Assembly (NCBI RefSeq): GCF_033446605.1
Contig: NZ_JAWQUO010000001.1
Location: 62,001 to 126,000 of the forward strand
Direction of reading: 5' to 3'
Source: Iodobacter sp025352645
Lineage (GTDB): Bacteria; Pseudomonadota; Gammaproteobacteria; Burkholderiales; Chitinibacteraceae
DNA: 64,000 nucleotides
Below the pieces are notes generated by a model that worked only from the letters and a program-made list of their open reading frames with translations, was not told the DNA's origin and did not search any database. Positions 1-6,890 of this stretch are shown here, in pieces. Numbering within the stretch: position 1 is the stretch's first letter; every line of letters begins with the position of its first letter. The translations under genes and the position numbers were made by a program.

Positions 1-126
1 TGGGGCCAAGTGGGTGCGGTTTTGCTGCTGAAACCCCGCCCATAACTTGGCTTGCTTAGGGTCTGCTTGAACCAAGCTTAAACGCTCGGTTTGCAATGAT
101 TCGGGGGCTTTACGGCTAAAAATCAT
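1..126 (-). CDS. GNAT family N-acetyltransferase (RimJ-like), N-terminal fragment
   Basis: The reading frame runs off the left edge of the window; only 42 N-terminal codons are present. They contain the start 'LQTERLSLVQAD', followed by a Lys/Gln/Trp-rich helix and 'QQNRTHLAP', the pattern that opens ribosomal-protein-alanine acetyltransferases (an 'ETERL' strand, then '..NR.HL.PW'). The catalytic acetyl-CoA-binding part lies outside the window, so substrate cannot be judged. Its ATG overlaps the stop of ubiK by 4 bases (ATGA), so the two are probably translationally coupled in one transcript reading to the left. Family is an inference from a short stretch; the existence of the gene is well supported by the coupling. 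Confidence 0.6.
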   Translation of the reverse strand, partial: MIFSRKAPESLQTERLSLVQADPKQAKLWAGFQQQNRTHLAP

Positions 127-383
127 AGTGCGTCTTGTGGATTATTGGCGTGTAGTTTGGTTTCTAGCTCATTAATTCTGGCTTCTAACTCGTGCAATTT
201 CTCACGGGTGCGTAGTAGTACTTCTTGTTGAATTTCGAACTCTTCACGTGTTACCAAATCCATTTTAGTAAAGGCCGATGCCATCATGGCGCGGGCGTTT
301 TTTTCCATGTCTTTAGCGGGGCTGGAGGCAATCGCTTCAGAGATTTTGCTGGCGATTTCGTCAAAAAATTTGTCTTTTAACAT
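123..383 (-). CDS. ubiK: Ubiquinone biosynthesis accessory factor UbiK (YqiC/BMFP family)
   Basis: The product has 86 residues and no signal peptide. The N-terminal half is an amphipathic segment. The second half carries the family hallmark 'DLVTREEFEIQQEVLLRTREKL', here described only by its core 'REEFEIQ' and 'LLRTREKL', followed by a heptad-type coiled coil ending around residue 78. UbiK proteins form membrane-associated coiled-coil oligomers that help UbiJ and the soluble Ubi complex in aerobic ubiquinone synthesis; this role is known for the family and inferred here. A good AAGGAG ribosome-binding site precedes the ATG at 383. It is divergent from glnK-amtB and is followed with a 4-base overlap by an acetyltransferase gene. 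Confidence 0.85.
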   Translation of the reverse strand: MLKDKFFDEIASKISEAIASSPAKDMEKNARAMMASAFTKMDLVTREEFEIQQEVLLRTREKLHELEARINELETKLHANNPQDAL

Positions 384-484
384 GGTGTGGTGCTCCTTGT
401 TTGATTGGGTTTTAGTTTAGCAGAAGCGGCTGTAATTAGGCTGGGTTGAGGTTTGTTTTACGTTTGCACAGCGTTGGGTGGTGC

Positions 485-499
485 GCACTACTCTGGTGC
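485..499 (+). promoter_or_regulatory. NtrC-type binding site upstream of glnK
   Basis: The 15 bases GCACTACTCTGGTGC match the classical NtrC pattern GCAC-N5-TGGTGC exactly. The site lies about 84 bases upstream of the sigma-54 -24/-12 element, a normal distance for an enhancer. Function is inferred from consensus only. Confidence 0.7.
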
Positions 500-514
500 A
501 AAATTTAGTTGCAG

Positions 515-543
515 TGCACCATAGAACGTCTATTGTTGGTGCA
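515..543 (+). promoter_or_regulatory. Second, widely spaced TGCACC/GGTGCA inverted pair
   Basis: TGCACC at 515-520 and GGTGCA at 538-543 form an inverted repeat with 17 intervening bases, between the strong NtrC site and the sigma-54 promoter. The spacing is too long for one standard NtrC dimer, so these may be two weaker half-sites. Low confidence. Confidence 0.35.
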
Positions 544-582
544 TGGTTTTGCTAAGCCTCTGAAGTTTGGTTGATTTATTGC

Positions 583-599
583 TTGGCATGCTTTGTGCT
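583..599 (+). promoter_or_regulatory. Sigma-54 (-24/-12) promoter of glnK-amtB
   Basis: TTGGCATGCTTTGTGCT agrees with YTGGCACG-N4-TTGCW at 11 of 13 defined positions, including the invariant GG and GC spaced correctly. Transcription would begin near 610, about 28 bases before the glnK ATG. Together with the NtrC-type site upstream this indicates nitrogen-limitation control. Confidence 0.75.
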
Positions 600-637
600 G
601 ATATGTGAGTACACCACCCTTTTAAAAGGAGCACCCC

Positions 638-976
638 ATGAAATTCGTGTCTGCGATTATTAAGCCGTTCAAGCTCGATGAAGTTCGCGAAGCCTTGTCT
701 GAAATTGGCGTACAGGGTTTAACCGTTACCGAGGTGAAAGGTTTTGGCCGCCAAAAAGGGCATACCGAGTTGTATCGTGGCGCTGAATACGTGGTGGATT
801 TTCTGCCTAAGGTGAAAGTAGAAGTGGCGATTGGTGATGATCAGCTAGAGCAAACGCTAGAAGTCATCGAAAAAGCCGCTAACACCGGCAAAATTGGCGA
901 TGGCAAAATTTTTGTATTTGATCTGCAGCACGTGGTGCGGATTAGAACGGGTGAAATTGGCGAAGCAGCCATCTAA
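638..976 (+). CDS. glnK: Nitrogen regulatory PII protein (GlnK/GlnB)
   Basis: A full-length PII protein of 112 residues. The T-loop holds Tyr51 within 'YRGAEY', the uridylylation site, and the 'GDGKIF' B-loop near residue 90 binds ATP/ADP; the C-terminal 'RIRTGE' segment is standard. PII trimers sense 2-oxoglutarate and adenylate energy state and plug the AmtB channel when nitrogen is plentiful. The gene lies 22 bases upstream of amtB in one transcription unit, the usual arrangement for GlnK, which is why I prefer glnK over glnB. The start is preceded by AAAAGGAGC. A sigma-54 promoter and an NtrC-type site lie upstream. Confidence 0.93.
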   Translation: MKFVSAIIKPFKLDEVREALSEIGVQGLTVTEVKGFGRQKGHTELYRGAEYVVDFLPKVKVEVAIGDDQLEQTLEVIEKAANTGKIGDGKIFVFDLQHVVRIRTGEIGEAAI

Positions 977-998
977 TAAAAACCGCAGGAGAGAGACG

Positions 999-2405
999 AT
1001 GAAAAAAATATTTGCGGCACTCGCCCTCAGTGCGACAGCAGCTCAAGGCTTTGCTGCTGAAGTGGCGGCTTCTGTCCCCGTTGCTATCGTAGATACCATT
1101 AATAAAGGCGATAACGCGTGGATGTTTATCTCCACAGCGTTGGTTATTTTGATGTCTATACCTGGCCTTGCCCTATTTTATGGTGGCTTGGTTCGCTCTA
1201 AAAATATGTTATCGGTGCTGATGCAGGTGTTTTCTGTGTTTGCAATGATCTCCGTGCTGTGGGTGGTGTATGGCTACTCACTGGCGTTTACCGAGGGCAA
1301 TGCTTTCTTTGGCTCCTTTAGCAAAGTCATGCTCAAAGGCGTGACTCCTGATTCGATTGCGGCCACCTTTAGCAAGGGCGTGGGGATTTCTGAGCTGATT
1401 TACATCGTGTTTCAAGGCGCATTTGCGGCGATTACCTGCTGCCTGATTGTGGGCGCGTTTGCTGAACGGGTGAAATTTGCGGCGGTGATGGCATTTTGCG
1501 CGATCTGGTTTACCTTCTCCTATCTGCCAATGGCCCATATGGTTTGGTATTGGACAGGGCCTGATGCTTATCTAACCCAAGCCGCTGCCGACACGGCCAC
1601 GGCCACAGCGGGTTTTCTTTTTCAAAAAGGTGCACTTGATTTTGCTGGCGGCACGGTGGTGCATATCAATGCCGCCGTTGCAGGTTTGATTGGTGCAATT
1701 ATGGTTGGTAAACGGATTGGTTTTGGCCGTGAAGCCATGACGCCACACAGCTTAACCATGACCATGATTGGTGCTTCATTGCTGTGGTTTGGTTGGTTTG
1801 GCTTTAATGCGGGCTCTGCTTTAGAAGCCAATGGCGTGGCGGCGCTGGCCTTTATTAATACTTGGTTGGCCACTGCTGCGGCGACGATGTCTTGGTTATT
1901 GGCCGAATGGATGCTCAAAGGCAAGCCTTCGCTGCTAGGCGCGGCATCAGGAGCGGTTGCTGGTTTGGTAGCCATTACACCTGCTTGCGGCTTTGTGGGT
2001 GTAGGCGGTGCTTTGGTGATCGGCTTGCTGGCTGGTGTGGTTTGCCTGTGGGGTGTGCATGGTTTGAAACGCATGATGGGTGCGGATGATGCCTTGGATG
2101 TGTTTGGTGTGCATGGCGTAGGTGGAATCTTGGGTGCCTTGCTCACTGCGGTGTTTGCATCGCCAGCGTTGGGTGGGGTGGGTATTTGGGATTATGTAGC
2201 GAATAAAATTGCTGCTGATTATTCTATTTTGGCCCAGCTTAAAATTCAGGCGATTGGTGTGGGTACAACGCTGATTTGGTCTGCAGTGGTGTCTATTATT
2301 GCTTTTAAACTGGTTGATTTGTTAATTGGCCTGCGCGTTCCAGAAGAAGAAGAGCGCGAAGGTTTAGATTTAACTAGCCATGGTGAAAAAGCATACAACT
2401 TTTAA
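999..2405 (+). CDS. amtB: Ammonium transporter AmtB
   Basis: The product has 468 residues with an N-terminal signal peptide of about 20 residues, then about 11 hydrophobic membrane segments, as expected for Amt channels. Both pore histidines are recognisable, in 'GGTVVHINAAVAG' and 'FGVHGVGGILGALL', and the 'WFGWFGFNAGSALE' segment is typical. It conducts ammonium/ammonia across the inner membrane and is gated by GlnK, encoded just upstream. I chose the ATG at 999 because GCAGGAGAG precedes it and because the signal peptide begins there; an upstream in-frame extension inside glnK has no support. A hairpin and a rho-independent terminator follow. Confidence 0.94.
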   Translation: MKKIFAALALSATAAQGFAAEVAASVPVAIVDTINKGDNAWMFISTALVILMSIPGLALFYGGLVRSKNMLSVLMQVFSVFAMISVLWVVYGYSLAFTEGNAFFGSFSKVMLKGVTPDSIAATFSKGVGISELIYIVFQGAFAAITCCLIVGAFAERVKFAAVMAFCAIWFTFSYLPMAHMVWYWTGPDAYLTQAAADTATATAGFLFQKGALDFAGGTVVHINAAVAGLIGAIMVGKRIGFGREAMTPHSLTMTMIGASLLWFGWFGFNAGSALEANGVAALAFINTWLATAAATMSWLLAEWMLKGKPSLLGAASGAVAGLVAITPACGFVGVGGALVIGLLAGVVCLWGVHGLKRMMGADDALDVFGVHGVGGILGALLTAVFASPALGGVGIWDYVANKIAADYSILAQLKIQAIGVGTTLIWSAVVSIIAFKLVDLLIGLRVPEEEEREGLDLTSHGEKAYNF

Positions 2406-2421
2406 CAATAATTAAAACTAT

Positions 2422-2453
2422 TCCGGGGAATTAATATCGTGTTATTCTCCGGA
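2422..2453 (+). other. Stem-loop directly after amtB
   Basis: TCCGGGGAA at 2422-2430 pairs with TTCTCCGGA at 2445-2453 (one G-T pair). No T-run follows, so it is more likely an mRNA 3'-end stabiliser or an attenuating hairpin than a terminator. Confidence 0.4.
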
Positions 2454-2552
2454 TTGTAGTGCCAGTATGCTTATTTGTATTAAGGGTTTTATCAAACTAC
2501 TAATTATCTCTCCTAAGGGTGATTCTGTTTGTTTAATACAAAGCATTCTGTG

Positions 2553-2583
2553 AAAAGCCCGCCGAGTAATTGGCGGGCTTTTC
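2553..2583 (+). terminator. Rho-independent terminator of glnK-amtB
   Basis: AAAAGCCCGCC and GGCGGGCTTTT form an 11-bp stem with an 8-base loop and a flanking T-tract. The A-tract on the other side could make it bidirectional. Confidence 0.85.
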
Positions 2584-3089
2584 TACGTGCATTCATTATT
2601 GATACTAAGGTGTTTTGCTTAAGGGTAATGACTAGGGTGATTTAATTATTGGTGGGCTAAATAAAAATTTAGTGCTGCGTATAAAATTGTTTAATATCAG
2701 TTACTTATATTTATTGTATTGTTTTTTGCTCTGTGGCCATTTGTTTTTGGTATTTATACATTGCTTATTTTTTGTGGGTGAAAATTGCACCTATTTGATG
2801 CGCGCCTCTCAGTGTTGTTTTAGCCATAAGCGTATTCTTGCTATCGCCTAAATGGTGGCGTGTACAATTTGTTTTTTATGCAAAATATTGATTGCTCTGT
2901 TGATATGCATATTTGGTTTTATATTTGACTGAGCCATCATTAATCCAATGCCGTTCAGGCTGTTTTCCTTACAAAAATGCTGCTGATTATGTCTATTGCT
3001 CTAATAAACTAGTTAAATCATTTTTTAGAACCATACAACGTGCAGAATGGCTGAAACCCAATACTATTAACTTAAGCAATATGCCATTC

Positions 3090-3338
3090 GTAGGGCGGGT
3101 GCAAGCCCATATGCGCTAACTAAATTACATAGAGCCTGAACTGAGCATGAAATGGTGCTAAACCTTGAACCACAGAGGAAAAGCAGAGCACAGAGGACAC
3201 AGAGAAAAGCACAAAACAGGGCTTTATTTTCTCTGTGAAACGCTGTGGGTCTCTGTGTTCTCTGTGGTTTAAGATTTAACCAGCTGATTCATATCATTAT
3301 TTTTTTGCTTAGCGCACATGGGGTTGCACTCGCCTTAC
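3090..3338. repeat. GTAGGGYGGG-family palindrome, arms split by another repeat
   Basis: The 29-base arm at 3090-3118 and the arm at 3310-3338 are reverse complements with four mismatches. The first ten bases, GTAGGGCGGG, recur at the ends of palindromes at 5625, 21822, 23006, 25632, 52560 and 57450. Here the arms are 190 bases apart because a different palindrome lies between them. Confidence 0.7.
3161..3277. repeat. CACAGAG-type long palindrome
   Basis: The left arm begins AACCTTGAACCACAGAGG and the right arm ends TTCTCTGTGGTTTAAGATT, with further internal ACACAGAGA/TCTCTGTG pairing. A clearly related element lies at 59021-59143 and a right half at 11462-11494. It is noncoding and probably a mobile or amplified extragenic palindrome. 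Confidence 0.7.
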
Positions 3339-3374
3339 GATATTGATAATGAGTTTAAGTAAGAAACGGGGTAT

Positions 3375-4589
3375 TTAATGCTCTGCTATTTTTCTTTTAA
3401 TTGCCGCAACTCTGGCTTGTTTGATTTTTTCAGGAATCTGAGCTTTATCAGTACAGCTGAGGGCAATTTCACCGCTGTTTACCGTGTTGGCTGCAGCCAG
3501 TAGCTTGAGTAAGTGATCAGCCTGTGGGTAGTCGCAGTTTTCAAAACGGGTACGCCCACGTGCATCGGCAAGGCAGGCATTAAGCATCTCTTTAAAGCGC
3601 TCTGGCTTTCTGAAGGCATCGCAGCGCTGAAATACTTCTAGCACCGTAGCAGGGCGCAGCTGCAATGCTGTGTGGACATGAGTGTGCTCACGGCAAACTA
3701 TTCTCGCTAAATCTCGGCAATCGCTGGTTACGCGTAGTCTTTCGCATAGGGCTTCAACCAGTGCCACACCGCGTGCTTCGTGGCCGATATGCCTTGGCAA
3801 AATATCGGCTGGCGTAATCGCCTTACCCAAATCATGGCAAAGTGCGGCAAAGCGAGTGGTGAGCGGCCAGTTTTGTGCGGCGGTGTAATCCAGCACCATC
3901 ATGACATGCACGCCAGTATCTACTTCAGGATGATAGTCGGCACGCTGCGGCACGCCCCAGAGTGCATCGATTTCTGGTGCAATACGTGCCAGTGCACCGC
4001 AGCGGCGCAGCATTGCAAACATCTTAGATGGCGTGTTTTCCATCAGCCCTTTGGCAAATTCCTGCCAAACTCTTTCTGCTACCAGATGATCTACTTCGCC
4101 ACTGGCTACCATGCCTTGCATCAAGATGAGCGTTTCTGGCGCCACATCAAAGCCAAAACGTGCAGCAAAACGGGCGAGGCGCAAAATACGTACTGGGTCT
4201 TCACTAAAGGCGGGGGAGACGTGGCGTAATAGTTTAGCTTTAAGATCAGCTTGGCCGTTGAAGGGATCGGTGAGCAGGCCGTGTTCATCCTCGGCCATTG
4301 CATTGATGGTGAGGTCGCGCCGCAGCAAGTCTTCTTCTAAAGTAACATCTTCGCTTGCAAATACGGTAAAGCCTTTGTAACCATGGCCTGATTTGCGCTC
4401 GGTACGGGCTAGGGCATATTCTTGATGAGTTTTGGGGTGTAAAAAGACAGGGAAGTCTTTACCAACGGGCGTGTAGCCTTGTGCTTGCATGGCTTCTGCT
4501 GTGCTGCCTACTACCACCCAGTCGATATCTTTAACGGCAAGCCCTAGCAATCTGTCCCTTACAGCACCGCCTACGCGATAAACCTTCAT
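3375..4589 (-). CDS. cca: tRNA nucleotidyltransferase / CCA-adding enzyme (multifunctional CCA protein)
   Basis: The product has 404 residues. The N-terminal polymerase-beta-type domain has 'GGAVRD' at residues 7-12 and the metal-binding pair Asp21/Asp23 in 'DIDWVVVG', followed by 'RRDLTINAMA' and 'RLARFAARFGF'. A C-terminal HD phosphohydrolase domain carries 'LCHDLGK'. It adds or repairs the 3'-CCA of tRNAs; the HD domain in gammaproteobacterial relatives has phosphatase and phosphodiesterase activities. The start at 4589 is supported by AAGGAAAG and by the family N-terminus; an in-frame extension to 4649 has neither. It is divergent from cysK, with about 86 bases between the starts. Confidence 0.93.
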   Translation of the reverse strand: MKVYRVGGAVRDRLLGLAVKDIDWVVVGSTAEAMQAQGYTPVGKDFPVFLHPKTHQEYALARTERKSGHGYKGFTVFASEDVTLEEDLLRRDLTINAMAEDEHGLLTDPFNGQADLKAKLLRHVSPAFSEDPVRILRLARFAARFGFDVAPETLILMQGMVASGEVDHLVAERVWQEFAKGLMENTPSKMFAMLRRCGALARIAPEIDALWGVPQRADYHPEVDTGVHVMMVLDYTAAQNWPLTTRFAALCHDLGKAITPADILPRHIGHEARGVALVEALCERLRVTSDCRDLARIVCREHTHVHTALQLRPATVLEVFQRCDAFRKPERFKEMLNACLADARGRTRFENCDYPQADHLLKLLAAANTVNSGEIALSCTDKAQIPEKIKQARVAAIKRKIAEH

Positions 4590-4675
4590 TGATCTTTCCT
4601 TAGAATTTTTAAGCATTTTAATTGCTAATGATCCAGCCGTTACAATCAATCATCAATCTGATTTCAAGGAGGCTT

Positions 4676-5608
4676 ATGAAAATCGCCAATAGCATTACCG
4701 ATCTGATCGGCAATACGCCCTTAGTGAAGTTAAACCGCATTGCTGCAGCAAGTGGGGCAACGATCGTCGCTAAGCTGGAGTTTTTTAACCCATCGCATTC
4801 AGTAAAAGACCGCATCGCTGTGGCTATGATTGATGCCGCAGAACAAGCAGGCCTGATCGGCCCAGATACGGTGATTGTGGAGCCAACTTCGGGCAATACG
4901 GGGATTGGTTTGGCCATGGTTTGCGCTGCGCGTGGCTATAAGCTGGTACTCACTATGCCAGAAAGTATGTCTAAAGAGCGCCGTGCATTATTACGCGGCT
5001 ACGGCGCCACGCTGGTATTAACCCCTGCTGCAGAAGGCATGGGGGGCGCGATTGCTACGGCAAAGGCTTTAGCCATTGAGCACAGCAATTATTTTTTACC
5101 ACAGCAGTTTGAAAACCCAGCCAATCCAGAAATTCACCGCCGTACCACAGCAGAAGAGCTGTGGAATGATACCGATGGGCAAATTGATATCTTGGTGGCA
5201 GGCGTGGGTACTGGGGGCACCATCACTGGCATTTCAGAAGTATTAAAAGCGCGTAAGCCCTCATTTAAAGCGGTAGCCGTTGAGCCTGATGCCAGCCCGG
5301 TGCTGAGTGGCGGCCTAAAAGGTCCTCATCCTATTCAGGGCATTGGTGCTGGGTTTATCCCTAGCGTGCTGAATACGGAAAGCTATGACGAAGTGATCCG
5401 CGTAACAAGTAGCGATGCCTTTGCTACTGCCAGAGCGCTGGCTACGCAAGAAGGGATTCTGGCAGGGATTTCGGCAGGCGCTGCAACTTGGGCGGCGATT
5501 GAATTGGGTAAGCGCCCAGAAAACGCAGGCAAGCTGATTGCCGTGATTATTCCTTCCTTTGGCGAGCGTTACTTATCCACGCCGCTATTTGAAGGCTTGC
5601 TGGATTAA
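4676..5608 (+). CDS. cysK: Cysteine synthase (O-acetylserine sulfhydrylase)
   Basis: A 310-residue fold-type II PLP enzyme. Lys44 in 'NPSHSVKDR' is the Schiff-base lysine, 'PTSGNTGIGLA' at residues 70-80 binds the substrate carboxylate and 'GVGTGGTITG' binds the PLP phosphate. It makes cysteine from O-acetylserine and sulfide. The motif set and length fit CysK better than CysM, although the sequence alone does not exclude the M isozyme. The start at 4676 has a strong CAAGGAGG site; the open frame extends upstream to 4622 without signals. A GTAGGGTGGG palindrome follows the stop. Confidence 0.9.
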   Translation: MKIANSITDLIGNTPLVKLNRIAAASGATIVAKLEFFNPSHSVKDRIAVAMIDAAEQAGLIGPDTVIVEPTSGNTGIGLAMVCAARGYKLVLTMPESMSKERRALLRGYGATLVLTPAAEGMGGAIATAKALAIEHSNYFLPQQFENPANPEIHRRTTAEELWNDTDGQIDILVAGVGTGGTITGISEVLKARKPSFKAVAVEPDASPVLSGGLKGPHPIQGIGAGFIPSVLNTESYDEVIRVTSSDAFATARALATQEGILAGISAGAATWAAIELGKRPENAGKLIAVIIPSFGERYLSTPLFEGLLD

Positions 5609-5624
5609 TGGTGGGATAGATTGG

Positions 5625-5700
5625 GTAGGGTGGGCACAAGACTGTGCCCACGCGGATATTCCCCTTCCCAAGTCGTGGGCAAAAAAACCTGCCCACCCTA
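5625..5700. repeat. GTAGGGTGGG-family palindrome
   Basis: GTAGGGTGGGCAC at the left is mirrored by TGCCCACCCTA at the right, with an internal GCCCACG/CGTGGGC pair. It lies between cysK and nemR and could act as a cysK 3'-end hairpin. Confidence 0.7.
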
Positions 5701-5709
5701 AACAAAAAA

Positions 5710-5724
5710 TAGACGACCGGTCTA
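5710..5724. promoter_or_regulatory. NemR-type operator in front of nemR
   Basis: TAGACGACCGGTCTA is an interrupted palindrome (TAGAC/GTCTA) 20 bases upstream of the nemR ATG. It recurs with one change (C to T in the centre) at 6849-6863 before yqhD. Two copies at the two promoters of one cluster suggest autoregulation and co-regulation by NemR. Confidence 0.75.
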
Positions 5725-5744
5725 TTTTGTGCGAAACTGCACTC

Positions 5745-6335
5745 ATGGCTAAGAAAAAACACGAAGATACACGCGAACATTTACTAGCAGTGGGGGAATC
5801 CGTACTGCGCGGCAAGGGCTTTACTGCGGTTGGTTTGGCAGAGATTCTGGCTACGGCAGAAGTACCTAAGGGTTCGTTCTATCATTATTTCCCTTCAAAA
5901 GAACACTTTGGCTGCGCGGTGTTAGAGCGTTATTTCTCGCTTTATCAGCTGCAGATGCAGGCTTTAGAAGCAGAGTACGATTGCGGTAGCGAGCGGCTGA
6001 TGCATTACTGGCAGGGCTGGTTAATGAGCCAAGGTGCTTGCCATTCTGCTAATCAGTGTATGGTGGTTAAGCTCTCCGCCGAAGTGGCTGATTTATCTGA
6101 GCCAATGCGGGAAGTCTTTAAGCAGGGCACAAGCGATGTGATCGATCGGCTAGCAAGCTGGCTGGATGAGCCGCGCTGCGATGGTGCTTTGTCCCCTGAT
6201 ATGGATGCTCAATCTATTGCATTGATGCTTTACCAAATGTGGCTGGGTGCAAGCTTATTAACCAAGATTCGCCAGGATAGCAGTGCGCTAGATACAGCAA
6301 TGCAGACGACTTGCCATCTATTAGGCGTGAAGTAA
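5745..6335 (+). CDS. nemR: TetR-family redox/electrophile sensor repressor NemR
   Basis: The product has 196 residues. The N-terminal TetR helix-turn-helix covers about residues 8-55, with 'TAEVPKGSFYHYF' as recognition segment. The ligand half keeps 'VKLSAEVADLSEPM'. As I recall E. coli NemR, its redox residues are Cys106 and Lys175; the aligned positions here are Cys105 and Lys174, in 'NQCMVVKL' and 'GASLLTKI'. NemR releases DNA when modified by N-ethylmaleimide, quinones, methylglyoxal or bleach. I chose the ATG at 5745, since the longer frame would pass through the operator. The downstream genes yqhD, curA and nemA encode enzymes against the same chemicals, and a matching operator lies before yqhD. 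Confidence 0.9.
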   Translation: MAKKKHEDTREHLLAVGESVLRGKGFTAVGLAEILATAEVPKGSFYHYFPSKEHFGCAVLERYFSLYQLQMQALEAEYDCGSERLMHYWQGWLMSQGACHSANQCMVVKLSAEVADLSEPMREVFKQGTSDVIDRLASWLDEPRCDGALSPDMDAQSIALMLYQMWLGASLLTKIRQDSSALDTAMQTTCHLLGVK

Positions 6336-6346
6336 AAGGAAATCAT

Positions 6347-6730
6347 ATGTTTCTTGGTTGGATTGCTTTATTAATTTCTTTTATTTCGATATTTTTTTAT
6401 TTTACGGGTATTGTTTTATCTGTTAATTCTAGTGTGGGGAATTCTGACAATAGTGAATTTTTAATATTCTCACTAATATTTTTTATTACTTCTATATGTG
6501 CTTTCTTTTCTGATTATGAGAAAAATAAAAAAATAAAAATGGAGCTAGCTATTTCTTTTGCAATTGAGCAAGGAAATGTTGTGCATTTATTAAGAGCGCT
6601 GGATACCTATAAGTCTTCAAGGTTTTTTGATAAAACCATGCTGATTAAGTTTCGTTTTCAGGCTGAGGAAGCGGGTCAGGAGCGGCAAGTGAAAATATTT
6701 AGTGAATTGATTCAAAGTATTGGTCTGTAA
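6347..6730 (+). CDS. Small membrane protein of unknown function
   Basis: The product has 127 residues and I do not recognise the family. Two hydrophobic segments lie at about residues 2-27 and 40-60, separated by a short Ser/Asn-rich loop ('SSVGNSDNSE'). A soluble C-terminal helix-rich part of about 65 residues includes 'AIEQGNVVHLLRALDTY' and 'EEAGQERQVKIFSEL'. The ATG at 6347 is preceded by AAAAGGAAA. It starts 11 bases after nemR and is probably cotranscribed. Its base composition is visibly more AT-rich than that of its neighbours, suggesting later insertion. Nothing links it to electrophile stress except position. Confidence 0.7.
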   Translation: MFLGWIALLISFISIFFYFTGIVLSVNSSVGNSDNSEFLIFSLIFFITSICAFFSDYEKNKKIKMELAISFAIEQGNVVHLLRALDTYKSSRFFDKTMLIKFRFQAEEAGQERQVKIFSELIQSIGL

Positions 6731-6848
6731 TTTCTATGCGCTAATAAGTAGTCAGACTTGTGTTCTGTTTTTCTGGCGCTTCATTTCAAGGTAGCATGAT
6801 GTGTTAACTAATAAATCGGCAGCAATGCCGTTTTTTTGAACTATCAAC

Positions 6849-6863
6849 TAGACGACTGGTCTA
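6849..6863. promoter_or_regulatory. NemR-type operator in front of yqhD
   Basis: TAGACGACTGGTCTA differs at one central base from the operator at 5710-5724. It lies 27 bases before the yqhD ATG and gives the enzymes of the cluster a second NemR-controlled promoter. Confidence 0.75.
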
Positions 6864-6890
6864 TTTCTAACGATTCAAAAAGGATACTCA

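Larger units (their letters stand above)
2584..3374. other. Gene-free, AT-rich interval carrying two nested palindromic repeats
   Basis: Between the amtB terminator and the end of cca I find no convincing gene. A 68-codon open frame at 2913-3119 lacks a ribosome-binding site and runs into repeat sequence. The right half holds a 'GTAGGGCGGG'-type palindrome whose arms (3090-3118, 3310-3338) enclose a second 'CACAGAG'-type palindrome (3161-3277). Confidence 0.6.

Noticed and set aside
551..600. Sigma-54 element at TTGGTGCATGGTTTTGCT (537-554)
   Set aside because: The GG-to-GC distance is one base too long; the element at 583-599 has correct spacing and better matches.
894..998. Longer N-terminus for amtB starting inside glnK
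   Set aside because: It would precede the evident signal peptide; the ATG at 999 has a good ribosome-binding site.
2913..3119. 68-codon open frame after amtB
   Set aside because: No ribosome-binding site, AT-rich, and its end lies inside a palindromic repeat.
5559..5744. Longer N-terminus for nemR
   Set aside because: It runs through a palindrome and the operator, and the family starts at the ATG at 5745.
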